DNA from: Streptomyces sp. Edi4
Lineage (GTDB): Bacteria; Actinomycetota; Actinomycetes; Streptomycetales; Streptomycetaceae
Direction: 5' to 3'
DNA: 64,000 nt
Assembly: GCF_040253615.1 (NCBI RefSeq)
Contig: NZ_JBEJGY010000004.1
Coordinates: 3,844,001-3,908,000, forward strand
Positions within the stretch are counted from its first letter, which is position 1, and every line of letters begins with the position of its first letter. Positions 9,601 through 16,816 of this stretch are shown here, piece after piece. The notes below the pieces were generated by a model. The model had not been told where the DNA came from. It saw only the letters and a list, made by a program, of their open reading frames with translations, and did not search any database. The translations under genes and the position numbers were made by a program.

Positions 9601-10667
9601 TCGAGCGGGACGCGGCGAGCTACGTGCCGCCGCGTGACGCGGTCGAGCTGGAGGTCGCCCACATCTGGGAGGAGGTGCTGGGGGTCAGGCCGATCGGTCT
9701 GCACGACCGGTTCTTCGACCTGGGCGGCCACTCCCTGCTCGTCCTGCGGCTGATGGCCGAGATCGAGAAGCGGTTCGGGCAGCAGCTGCCGATGGCCGCG
9801 ATCTTCCGGGGCGCCACCGTCGAGCGGTTCGCGAGGATGCTGCGCGAGGGCTACCAGGACGAGGCGGACGTCCACCTCGTGGAGATCGGCTCCGGCACCG
9901 GCTCCCCCGTCTTCTTCGCCCACCCGGCCGGCAGCGAGGTGGTCTGCTACATGCCGTTCGCCGGGCTCATGGCCGGCAAGGACCGGCCGCTGTACGCCCT
10001 GGCATCCCCGCCGCCGGTCGAAGGGGCCCTGCCCTACGCCGACTTCGGGGCGCGCGCCGCGGCGTACGCCGAGCTGATCCGCGCGACGCAGCCCGAGGGC
10101 CCGTACACCGTGGCCGGCTGGTGCTACGGCGGCACCAACGCCTTCGCCGTCGCCGGCGAGCTGGAGAAGACCGGCGCGCGGGTGTCCGTCGTCATGATGG
10201 ACTCGCACCCGCCCGCCGAGGTCCCCGAGGGCTCCGAACCCGACCCGGCCGAGATCGTCGAGGCCATCGCGGCGAACCTCCAGTGGGACTACGGCGACGC
10301 GCTGAAGTCCGTCGAGGAGCTGAAGGGGATGACCCCCGACGAACACCTCGACTACCTCCTCGCCATCGCCCGCGCGTCCGACTACCTGCCGCCGGACGCC
10401 GGACGCGAGCAGGTCCGCGACATCCTCGACCTGTGGGTCGCCAACCTGCGGCTCGTCTGGAACTTCCGCCCCCTGCGCGTCAGCGGCCCGGTCACGCTGA
10501 TCCGCGCGGCCGAGGAGACGTACGACTCGACCGAGGCGTGGCGCGCGCTGACCACCGGCGGCGAGGTCGATGTCAGGGTGGTCGACGGCAATCACTACAC
10601 GATGATGCGCCGGCCCTTCATCGAGGGCGTCGCCGCGATTTTGAACGAGGTGGTCGACCGTGCTTGA
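6597..10667 (+). CDS. Terminal NRPS module C-A(Gly-type)-T-TE with a Cys-nucleophile thioesterase
   Basis: 1356 residues from GTG 6597, preceded by GAAGGAG. The condensation domain (about 44-485) has VDHLVWD in place of HHxxxDG; the second His and the Asp are kept. The adenylation domain (about 505-1000) has YTSGSTGRPKGV, YGPTETT and NTSGKIDRR. The ten-residue code I read is D-I-L-Q-L-G-V-I-W-K, nearly identical to the glycine code as I recall it (DILQLGLIWK). The T domain Ser is near 1046 (DLGGHSLL). The type I thioesterase (about 1095-1356) has GWCYGG, so the nucleophile near 1176 is Cys rather than Ser; candidate Asp is near 1202 and His near 1332 (GNHYT). As the only TE seen, it should release the product of the preceding PKS line. 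Confidence 0.94.
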   Translation: MTGLADRLAGLTPAQRALLDRRMRERSTSAVTTAPIARRQRANRVPLTVDQERIWLIHQFDPEDPAYNVYFASRLRGELDTDALQRAVNAFVARHEAMRTTFEQDGHAPVQVIHATLEVPLVHQDLRGVPAERREEEMTRLAAEELRKPFDLVKGPLLRIALLRLDEHEHVLVGTVDHLVWDRGSMGIFNAEIAEFYTAFATGRAPQLPPVDVHYPDYCEWQPQWLREEVRRKHLPYWKKQLEGADLVLELPTDRPRPPLQTANGARYQFPLTPELTQAIRDLAKREDVTVNIALLAAWQLILHRLTGQQDIVVGTTSSTRSRPETEPMIGYFLTMLPLRTTVRPAMTVRELLQATRTTMMGAFDHHDIPFGTLLDELDLDRDPSRTPIYQTSFILVDFLHEEATPMAGLTVEELMLDNATAKDDVMLGFFDDPALADDHFHGLLEYNTDLFDESTMARMARQIVRLLEQMSKDPGRAVRDLSLLGPDEARTLLVDFNRTEAAREPGACLDVLVRRQAEATPDAVAVSCGDEHLTYAGLLERAGRLASYLQDKGVEPETVVGVCLDRSLDLVVALLGVVMSGGAYLPLDAGHPAQRLADMTHDADARFLLTRSGLLESLGECPGERICLDTDAGAVAAAPAVPAPHAAGEDRLAYVIYTSGSTGRPKGVEVTHQNLANLLLAMAAETGLGAGDTLTAVTPVTFDIAGLELYAPLISGARVHVVRKEEAVDGRRLAAVLAETGATVMQATPATWQLLVEAGWSNDGSLKVLVGGEALPPALAERLVREPGRTWNVYGPTETTIWSTAHRLDSGAEQISIGRPLDNTQVYVLDERLEPVPVGMPGDLYLGGTGVARGYRGRPALTAQRFIPDPFGNRPGARLYATGDKARLREDGTLVFLGRDDGQVKLRGFRIELGEIEARLEEHPAVRRAVALVREDRPGDQRLTGYVVAADGAALGAEELREHLRRFLPDYMVPAAFVTLDAFPLNTSGKIDRRVLPEPVVERDAASYVPPRDAVELEVAHIWEEVLGVRPIGLHDRFFDLGGHSLLVLRLMAEIEKRFGQQLPMAAIFRGATVERFARMLREGYQDEADVHLVEIGSGTGSPVFFAHPAGSEVVCYMPFAGLMAGKDRPLYALASPPPVEGALPYADFGARAAAYAELIRATQPEGPYTVAGWCYGGTNAFAVAGELEKTGARVSVVMMDSHPPAEVPEGSEPDPAEIVEAIAANLQWDYGDALKSVEELKGMTPDEHLDYLLAIARASDYLPPDAGREQVRDILDLWVANLRLVWNFRPLRVSGPVTLIRAAEETYDSTEAWRALTTGGEVDVRVVDGNHYTMMRRPFIEGVAAILNEVVDRA

Positions 10668-11910
10668 ACTGCTCAAAGACCGTACGTACATCCGCTATTG
10701 GGTGGCTGTCGTTGCGTCCTTCCTCGGTGACGCCATCACCAAGATCACCCTGATCTACGTGGTGGCCACCGAGACCTCCAACCCCGTCCTGTACGTCTCC
10801 CTCGTGATCATCGCGCAGCTGCTGCCCTCCGGCGTGCTGGGGGCCTTCGTCGGGCCACTGGCCGACCGGTTCCCGGCGCGCGGCCTCATGGTGGGCGCCG
10901 ACCTGGTCCGGGTGGCGCTGGTCCTGGCCATGATCCCGGTCCGGGACTCGCCGCTGCTGCTGCTCGTCCTGATCCTGCTCTCCGGCATCGCCAAGGCGTT
11001 CTTCGAGACGGCCCGCATCACCGCGATCCCGCTCATCGTGCGGGGCCACAGCATCCCCACGGCGGTCGCGCTGTTCCAGTCCACCAACCACACCCTGAAC
11101 CTGGTGGGTCCGGCGCTCGGCGGTCTGCTCCTCGCGTTCGGCAGCGTCTCCGCCGTCTTCGCCATCGACGCGGTGACGTTCGTGATCTCGGCGGTGCTCC
11201 TTGCCAGCATCGCGGTCCTGCGCGAGGTGCCCGTCCCCGGCCCCGACAGCGGCCGGGAGTCGTACTGGAAGTCGCTGGGCACCGGCATATCCGGGGTGCT
11301 CGCCGTGCCGTCGCTGCGCTTCCTCGCGCTCGTCCTCGTGCCGGTGATGCTCGTCCTCGGGCTGTTCACCACCAACCTCAACTCCCAGCTCCTGAACGTC
11401 TTCGACCTGTCCGCCTTCAACTTCGGCCTGGCCCAGGCCGCGTTCGGCGCGGGCTGCGTGGTCGGCGCGCTGACCGGTCCGCCTCTGGTGCGCCGGTTCT
11501 CCGACCGGGGGCTGCTCATCGGGTCCATCGTGCTGTTCGGTGTCTCGCTGCTGCTGCTCGACCCGGCCGGCCGGCTGCGCGGCACGCTGGGCGTGGGCGT
11601 CGTCCTGGTCTGGTGCGTGCTGGCGGGGATCGGCTCCGGTCTCTTCCAGGTGCCGGTGGCCAACACGCTCATCAGCGACCTGCCCGAGGAACTGCGCGGG
11701 CGCGGGGTCGGGCTGCTCAACGCCCTGATGGTCAACTTCACCATCATCGGCGTGGTCGTCGGCGGCCTGGTGGCCGACCTGATGGGCATCGCCGACTCGA
11801 TCATCCTGGCCGGCGGGCTCCTGATTCCGGCGGCCGCGGTCCTGGCCGCCGCGTCGGTGCGCGACAGGAACAGGCAGAGGGACCGGTCCGCGGCCGAGGT
11901 GGCCTCATGA
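10660..11910 (+). CDS. MFS exporter (MFS_3/EntS-like)
   Basis: A 416-residue integral membrane protein with about 12 hydrophobic segments and the MFS motif-A-like loop GPLADRFPARGLM after the second segment. It resembles the EntS/tetracycline-type exporters often found in siderophore and peptide clusters (LLKDRTYIRYWVAVVASFLGD at the start). GTG start at 10660 overlaps the preceding NRPS by 8 nt, and its stop overlaps the next NRPS start (ATGA at 11907), so it is made with the biosynthetic enzymes. The likely job is export of the cluster product or self-protection; the substrate is unknown. Confidence 0.9.
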   Translation: MLELLKDRTYIRYWVAVVASFLGDAITKITLIYVVATETSNPVLYVSLVIIAQLLPSGVLGAFVGPLADRFPARGLMVGADLVRVALVLAMIPVRDSPLLLLVLILLSGIAKAFFETARITAIPLIVRGHSIPTAVALFQSTNHTLNLVGPALGGLLLAFGSVSAVFAIDAVTFVISAVLLASIAVLREVPVPGPDSGRESYWKSLGTGISGVLAVPSLRFLALVLVPVMLVLGLFTTNLNSQLLNVFDLSAFNFGLAQAAFGAGCVVGALTGPPLVRRFSDRGLLIGSIVLFGVSLLLLDPAGRLRGTLGVGVVLVWCVLAGIGSGLFQVPVANTLISDLPEELRGRGVGLLNALMVNFTIIGVVVGGLVADLMGIADSIILAGGLLIPAAAVLAAASVRDRNRQRDRSAAEVAS

Positions 11911-14900
11911 CGGCCACCGAGCGGCCGCTGCCGCTCACCCCGGCCCAGCGGCGGCTCTGGGCGCTCGCCCAGGTCCGCCCCGACGACCCCTTCTTCAGCA
12001 TCCCCTTCAGCATCGGCATCGACGGCCCGCTCGACGCGGCGGCCCTGGGGCGCGCCCTGGAGGAGCTGGTACGCCGTCACCCCGCCCTGCGCACCCGGAT
12101 CGTGCGCGGCGCCGACGGCGAACCCGCGCAGCGCGTCACCGCGCCCGGGCCGTTGGAGCTGCCCGTCGTCGAGGCGGCGGGCGAAGCCGACGGCCTGGCC
12201 GAGGCGTTCGCCCGCGAGCCGTTCACCGTGGACGGCGGCCCGCTGCTGCGGGTACGGCTGCTGCGGTTGGGCGACACGACGCACCGGCTGCTCGTCGGCG
12301 TCCACCACATCGTCTTCGACGGGGCGTCACTGGACGTCTTCGCCTCCGAACTGACCGCCCTGTACGACGCGTTCACGCAAGGGCATCCCTCCCCGCTGTC
12401 GGAGCCGGACGTCGACCACGCCGCGTTCTGGGCCCGGCGCACCGAGGACGACGAGCGGGCCGCCGCCGCGAACCTGGCGTACTGGACCCAGCGCCTCACC
12501 GGCGCGCCCGAGGTACTGGAACTGCCCCTCGCCGGGCCCCGCCCGGCGAGGGGCGGCCACGAGGGAGAGCGGCGTACGGCCGTGATCCCCCACGACGTCG
12601 TGGAACCGCTGCGGCGGCTGGCACGGACCAAGCGGTGCAGCCTCTTCATGGTGCTCAAGGCCGCGTGCGACGTGGTGCTCAGCCAGTACGGCGGCACCGA
12701 CGTGCTCACCGGCATGGCCGTCTCCGGCCGGGACACCACCGAGAGCGCCGGGCTCCTCGGCTACCTCACGCGGCCCGTGGTGCTGCGCGCCGACCTGTCC
12801 GGCGACCCGCGGTTCGCGGAGCTGCTGCACCAGGTGCGCGGTGACCTCCTTGACGCGCTGGACCACGCGGATCTGCCCGTCGACGAGGTCATGGACCGGC
12901 TCGGGGTGGCCCGCGACCCGAGCTACCACCCGCTCTACCAGGTCATGTACACCCACCAGCCGGCCGCGCCCGTGCGGCGGGCGGCGGACGCGGTGTTCAC
13001 GGTCGGGGAGCTGCGCCTGCCGACCATGAAGACCGACCTCGCCATCGACACGATCGAGACCGACGAGGGCCTGCTCGCCCTGGTCGACTACCGCACGGCC
13101 CTCTTCGAGGACGCGAGCGCCGAGCGGCTGCTCGTCCGGCTGCGGACCGTGCTGGAGCGGGTGGCCGCCGATCCCACTGCCCGGGTCTCCGCGCTGCTGC
13201 GGCCGACCGCCGCCGAGCGGCGGCTGCTCGTCGAAGAGTGGAACCCGGCGCACGACACGGACGCGGACGCCGACGGCGGGGTGCTGCACGCGATGGTGGC
13301 CGACCAGATCATCCGTACCCCGGACGCGGTCGCCGTCGCGGACGGGTCGCACACCTGGACCTACCGCCAACTGGGCTGCGCCGCCGCCCAGTTGACGGCG
13401 CGCCTCCTGGAGCACGGCGTCGCGCCGGGGGCGCCGGTTGGGGTCTGCGCGCCCAAGTCCTTCGCGCTGGCCGCCGCCCAGCTGGGCGTGCTGGCCGCGG
13501 GCGGGAGCTGCGTGCCGCTGGACCCGGAGTCGCCGGCCTTCCTGCTGCGCCTTGCCCTGGACGACGCGGACGCGACCACGGTGCTCGCCGACCCGGGCTC
13601 CTCCTCGCTGTTCGACCACACGCGGGTGCGCGTGATCGAGCTGGACGCCCTCGCGGAACCGGCGGACTCGGCGGGTCTCGCGAACTCGGCGAACTCGGCG
13701 GACTCGGCGGCGGCCGGGGGCGGTCCCGCCCTCGCGCTGCCCGCCGTGCGGTCCGCCGACGCCGCCTATGTGCTGCGTACGTCGGGCGCCACGGGCGACC
13801 CGTTGCCGGTGCTCGCCGAGCACCGCAACCTCGCCTCCCGGCTGCGCTGGGCCCACCGGGAACTTCCCGCCGGGGCGCTCGACGCGGTGGCGCAGCTCAG
13901 CCCGCCGGACTCGCCCGGCGCGGTGTTCGAGCTGTTCGCGCCACTGACCTCGGGCGGCCGCGCGGTGGTACCGGACGGCGCGTCGCCGGCCACGGTGTAC
14001 GCCGCGCCGTCGGTACTCGCGGGCATGCTCGCCGAGGCAGAGGCAGAGGCAGAGGCCGGGGCCGCCCTGCCGACGGCGGCCCTGGTGGGGGGCGGCCTCC
14101 TGGCCCCCGCCACCCTGCAAGCCGCCCGGGCCGCCGGCATCTCCCAGGTCCACCACCTCTACACCGCCGCCGAGACGGCGGGCCCGGCCCTCGGCGGACC
14201 GGCCCGCTCCGACGCGACAGGCCGCCCGGTGCCGCTCGGGCTCCCGGCGGGCTGCACGGCCTACGTCCTCGACCGGCGCGGAGACCTGGTCGCGCCGGGC
14301 GTCGTCGGTGAGCTGCACATCGGGGGCGCCGCCGTCACCCGGGGCTATCTGAACGATCCGCGCCGCACGGCGGAGCGCTTCCTGCCCGACCCGTACGGGA
14401 AGCGGCCGGGCGGCCGCCTGTTCGCCACCGGCGACCTGGCGCGGCACACGCCCGACGGGCACCTGGTGTTCGCCGGCCGGGCCTCGGAGCAGGCCCTGGT
14501 GCGCGGGGTCCGCGTGGCCTGCGCCGACATCGAGGCGGCGCTCATGGGGCATCCCGGCGTCGCACTCGCCCAGGTATGGGCCGGGACGTCCGGCGGCCTC
14601 GACGCGGCGGTCACCGCCCGGCCGGGAGCGGCCCTGAGCGCCGACGCGCTGCGCGGGCACCTGCGCGAGCTGCTGCCCGGCCACGCGCGGCCCGCCCGGA
14701 TCGGTGTCCTGACCCGGATGCCGCTGCTGCCCGGCGGCCGGGCGGACCGCGGCGCCGTCAAAAAGGCGCTGGAGCAGGCCATCGCCGAGGAGGCGCGGGC
14801 GGCGCGCGACGCGGAGCGGCCGCCGGCGAGCGCCACCGAGCAGCGCGTCGCCGCCGCCTGGCGGGACGTGCTGGGCCGCACGGTCGGCCACGGCGAGAGC

Positions 14901-15170
14901 TTCTTCGACGCGGGCGGCAACTCGCTGCTGCTGATCCGGCTGCGCGACCGGCTGCGGACCGCGCTGGAGTGCGAGGTCGACGTGGTCGATCTGTTCCGGC
15001 ACTCCACCGTGCGGGCCATGGCGGCCTTCCTCGGGGAGGGCGCGGACGGCTCCTCGGGCCCGGCAGGAGCCCCGGCCGCCGCCGGAGCGGGAGCGGAGGA
15101 GCGCGGCCAGGCCCGGCTGCGGGCCCTGCGCGCCCGGACCAGGGAGCGCACGCCGGGACGGTCGCGATGA
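11907..15170 (+). CDS. NRPS C-A*-T with degenerate, probably inactive adenylation domain
   Basis: 1087 residues. The condensation domain is intact (GVHHIVFDGAS near 132-142). The adenylation region (about 448-950) is eroded. A3 reads TSGATGDPLPVL, where active enzymes have the PKG lysine. The YGPTE motif reads YTAAETAG. A8 reads GRASEQALVRGVRVACADIE. A10 reads PGGRADRGAV, so the catalytic Lys is missing. Only A7 (FATGDL) looks normal. Two low-complexity insertions (Ala/Ser/Asp-rich near 587-605 and a Glu-Ala repeat near 709-717) add to the decay. The T domain is intact (FFDAGGNSLL, Ser near 1008). I infer that the carrier is charged in trans, for example by the free-standing A domain encoded downstream. 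Confidence 0.9.
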   Translation: MTATERPLPLTPAQRRLWALAQVRPDDPFFSIPFSIGIDGPLDAAALGRALEELVRRHPALRTRIVRGADGEPAQRVTAPGPLELPVVEAAGEADGLAEAFAREPFTVDGGPLLRVRLLRLGDTTHRLLVGVHHIVFDGASLDVFASELTALYDAFTQGHPSPLSEPDVDHAAFWARRTEDDERAAAANLAYWTQRLTGAPEVLELPLAGPRPARGGHEGERRTAVIPHDVVEPLRRLARTKRCSLFMVLKAACDVVLSQYGGTDVLTGMAVSGRDTTESAGLLGYLTRPVVLRADLSGDPRFAELLHQVRGDLLDALDHADLPVDEVMDRLGVARDPSYHPLYQVMYTHQPAAPVRRAADAVFTVGELRLPTMKTDLAIDTIETDEGLLALVDYRTALFEDASAERLLVRLRTVLERVAADPTARVSALLRPTAAERRLLVEEWNPAHDTDADADGGVLHAMVADQIIRTPDAVAVADGSHTWTYRQLGCAAAQLTARLLEHGVAPGAPVGVCAPKSFALAAAQLGVLAAGGSCVPLDPESPAFLLRLALDDADATTVLADPGSSSLFDHTRVRVIELDALAEPADSAGLANSANSADSAAAGGGPALALPAVRSADAAYVLRTSGATGDPLPVLAEHRNLASRLRWAHRELPAGALDAVAQLSPPDSPGAVFELFAPLTSGGRAVVPDGASPATVYAAPSVLAGMLAEAEAEAEAGAALPTAALVGGGLLAPATLQAARAAGISQVHHLYTAAETAGPALGGPARSDATGRPVPLGLPAGCTAYVLDRRGDLVAPGVVGELHIGGAAVTRGYLNDPRRTAERFLPDPYGKRPGGRLFATGDLARHTPDGHLVFAGRASEQALVRGVRVACADIEAALMGHPGVALAQVWAGTSGGLDAAVTARPGAALSADALRGHLRELLPGHARPARIGVLTRMPLLPGGRADRGAVKKALEQAIAEEARAARDAERPPASATEQRVAAAWRDVLGRTVGHGESFFDAGGNSLLLIRLRDRLRTALECEVDVVDLFRHSTVRAMAAFLGEGADGSSGPAGAPAAAGAGAEERGQARLRALRARTRERTPGRSR

Positions 15171-16816
15171 CCACGGCTGAAGGACGACCCGGACCGTACG
15201 GACCGCCACCGCCCGGGCGTGGAGGTGGCGGCCCGCGCGACGACGCGGCGCGTGACGCGCACGACGCATACGAAACCGGCAGCGCGCCGGACGCGGGTCA
15301 CGGGCGTCACGGGGGTCACGGAGGTCACGAGGGTCACGGAGGTCACCGAGGTTACGCGGGCCACACAGGCGACTCAGGCAGCTCAGGCAGCTCAGGCGGC
15401 CCAGGCAACGCAGCCGGCTCAGACGCCGCAGACGACGCACACGCCACACACGACGCACACCACACGATGACCACGGACAGCGCTGGAAGCGGGGGCGGCA
15501 TGACGACATCGACGACGACCACGGGTGAACCGGCGCCCACACTCGGGCAGGGCTATGCCGCCGACCGTGCGGCCACCGTCGACCATCTCGCCCGCCTGGA
15601 GGACGCGTTGTCGCGCCCCGGCGCGGACCGCGCGGCGACGGGCCCCCTGCACACGGCGGCGCGCCGCGCCCGGCGGCGCTTCATGGAGTGCCACGCGGAG
15701 AGTCTGTACGACGAACTGACCGACGGGCGGCGCGAGTTCCTGCGTCTGAACGACCTCGCCCTGCGCGCGGCCGAGCTGATGCCCGGCCTCGTACCGACGA
15801 AGGAGCAGAACGAGCAGGAGCGGCGCAGGCCGCAGCGCGACAAGGAGGGCCGCGAGAGCGACCACGGCATCTTCTTCTGGGGTCTGCTGCGTTCGCCCGT
15901 GGCGGGTCCGCACCTCATGGAGGCCATGCGCAGGCCGACGGAGAAGGCGCTGGCCGCGCTGTCCGGCTTCCGGGCGACGGGCCACGCCGACTTCGGTCTC
16001 GTCTCGGTGCGCCGCCGGGGCGACCTGGGCGAGGTGACCGTGCACAACACGCGGTTCCTCAACGCCGAGGACGACCTGCTGGTCGCGGCGCTCGAGGCGG
16101 CCGTCGACCTCGTGCTCCTGGACGACTCGGTACGGGTGGGGGTGATGCGCGGCGGCCCGATGACGCACCCCCGCTACGCCGGGCGCCGGGTGTTCAGCGC
16201 CGGCATCAACCTCACTCGCCTGTACGAGGGCGAGATCTCGCTCATCGACTTCTTCCTGGGCCGCGAACTCGGCTACATCAACAAGATCTTCCGGGGCCTG
16301 AGCGCCCCGGACGACGGCGCGAGCTGGCTGCCGGAACCGGTCGAGAAGCCGTGGATCGCCGCCGTGGACACCTTCGCGATCGGCGGCGGGGCGCAGATCC
16401 TGCTCGTCTTCGACCGGGTGATCGCCGCCGAGGAGGCCTACTTCACCCTGCCGGCACTGCGCGAGGGCATCATCCCGGGCGCCGCCAACCTGCGGCTGCC
16501 CCGCGTCGGGGGCAACCGGCTGGCCCGGCAGGCGATCTTCGCCGACCGCCGGATCGACGCGGCGTCGCCCGAGGGCCGCCTGTTGTGCGACGAGGTGGTC
16601 CCCGCCGACGGGCTGGACACGGCCGTGCGGGCCGCCGCCACCGAACTCGCCCACCCGGCCGTCATCAACAACCGCCGCGTCCTGCACGCCCACGAGGAGC
16701 CCGAAGACGTGTTCCGCCACTACATGGCCCTGTACGCCGTGGAGCAGTGCAGGCGGCTGACCAGCAGCGACCTGGTCGAGAACTTGGAACGCACATGGAT
16801 ATCGAGGAACCGATGA
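15167..16816 (+). CDS. dpgC-like: DpgC-type cofactor-independent CoA-thioester dioxygenase (enoyl-CoA hydratase superfamily)
   Basis: 549 residues from ATG 15167 (4-nt overlap with the NRPS), or 438 from ATG 15500, which has a G-rich stretch (GGGGGCGGC) before it and matches the usual length of DpgC. The core carries the crotonase fold and DpgC family signatures: PGLVPT, RGGPMTHPRY, RRVFSAGINL, FAIGGGAQILLVFD, LREGIIPGAANLRLPR and a C-terminal RRVLHAHEE helix. DpgC oxidises 3,5-dihydroxyphenylacetyl-CoA to the arylglyoxylate in phenylglycine biosynthesis. The DpgA, DpgB and DpgD partners are not in the window. The region between the two possible starts would encode a His/Gly/Ser-rich tail of about 111 residues with codon use unlike its neighbours. 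Substrate assignment is therefore open. Confidence 0.88.
   Translation: MTTAEGRPGPYGPPPPGRGGGGPRDDAARDAHDAYETGSAPDAGHGRHGGHGGHEGHGGHRGYAGHTGDSGSSGSSGGPGNAAGSDAADDAHATHDAHHTMTTDSAGSGGGMTTSTTTTGEPAPTLGQGYAADRAATVDHLARLEDALSRPGADRAATGPLHTAARRARRRFMECHAESLYDELTDGRREFLRLNDLALRAAELMPGLVPTKEQNEQERRRPQRDKEGRESDHGIFFWGLLRSPVAGPHLMEAMRRPTEKALAALSGFRATGHADFGLVSVRRRGDLGEVTVHNTRFLNAEDDLLVAALEAAVDLVLLDDSVRVGVMRGGPMTHPRYAGRRVFSAGINLTRLYEGEISLIDFFLGRELGYINKIFRGLSAPDDGASWLPEPVEKPWIAAVDTFAIGGGAQILLVFDRVIAAEEAYFTLPALREGIIPGAANLRLPRVGGNRLARQAIFADRRIDAASPEGRLLCDEVVPADGLDTAVRAAATELAHPAVINNRRVLHAHEEPEDVFRHYMALYAVEQCRRLTSSDLVENLERTWISRNR
15298..15366 (+). repeat. GGTCACGG(A/G) minisatellite inside the 5' part of the dpgC-like gene
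   Basis: A run of imperfect 9-nt units of the form GGTCACGGA/GGTCACGAG, repeated about seven times. Read in the frame of the dpgC-like ORF it gives alternating Gly-His-Gly triplets. It is followed by a (CTCAGGCAG)-type triplicate near 15371-15400. Slippage here would change the length of the N-terminal extension, or of an untranslated leader if the true start is 15500. Confidence 0.7.
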
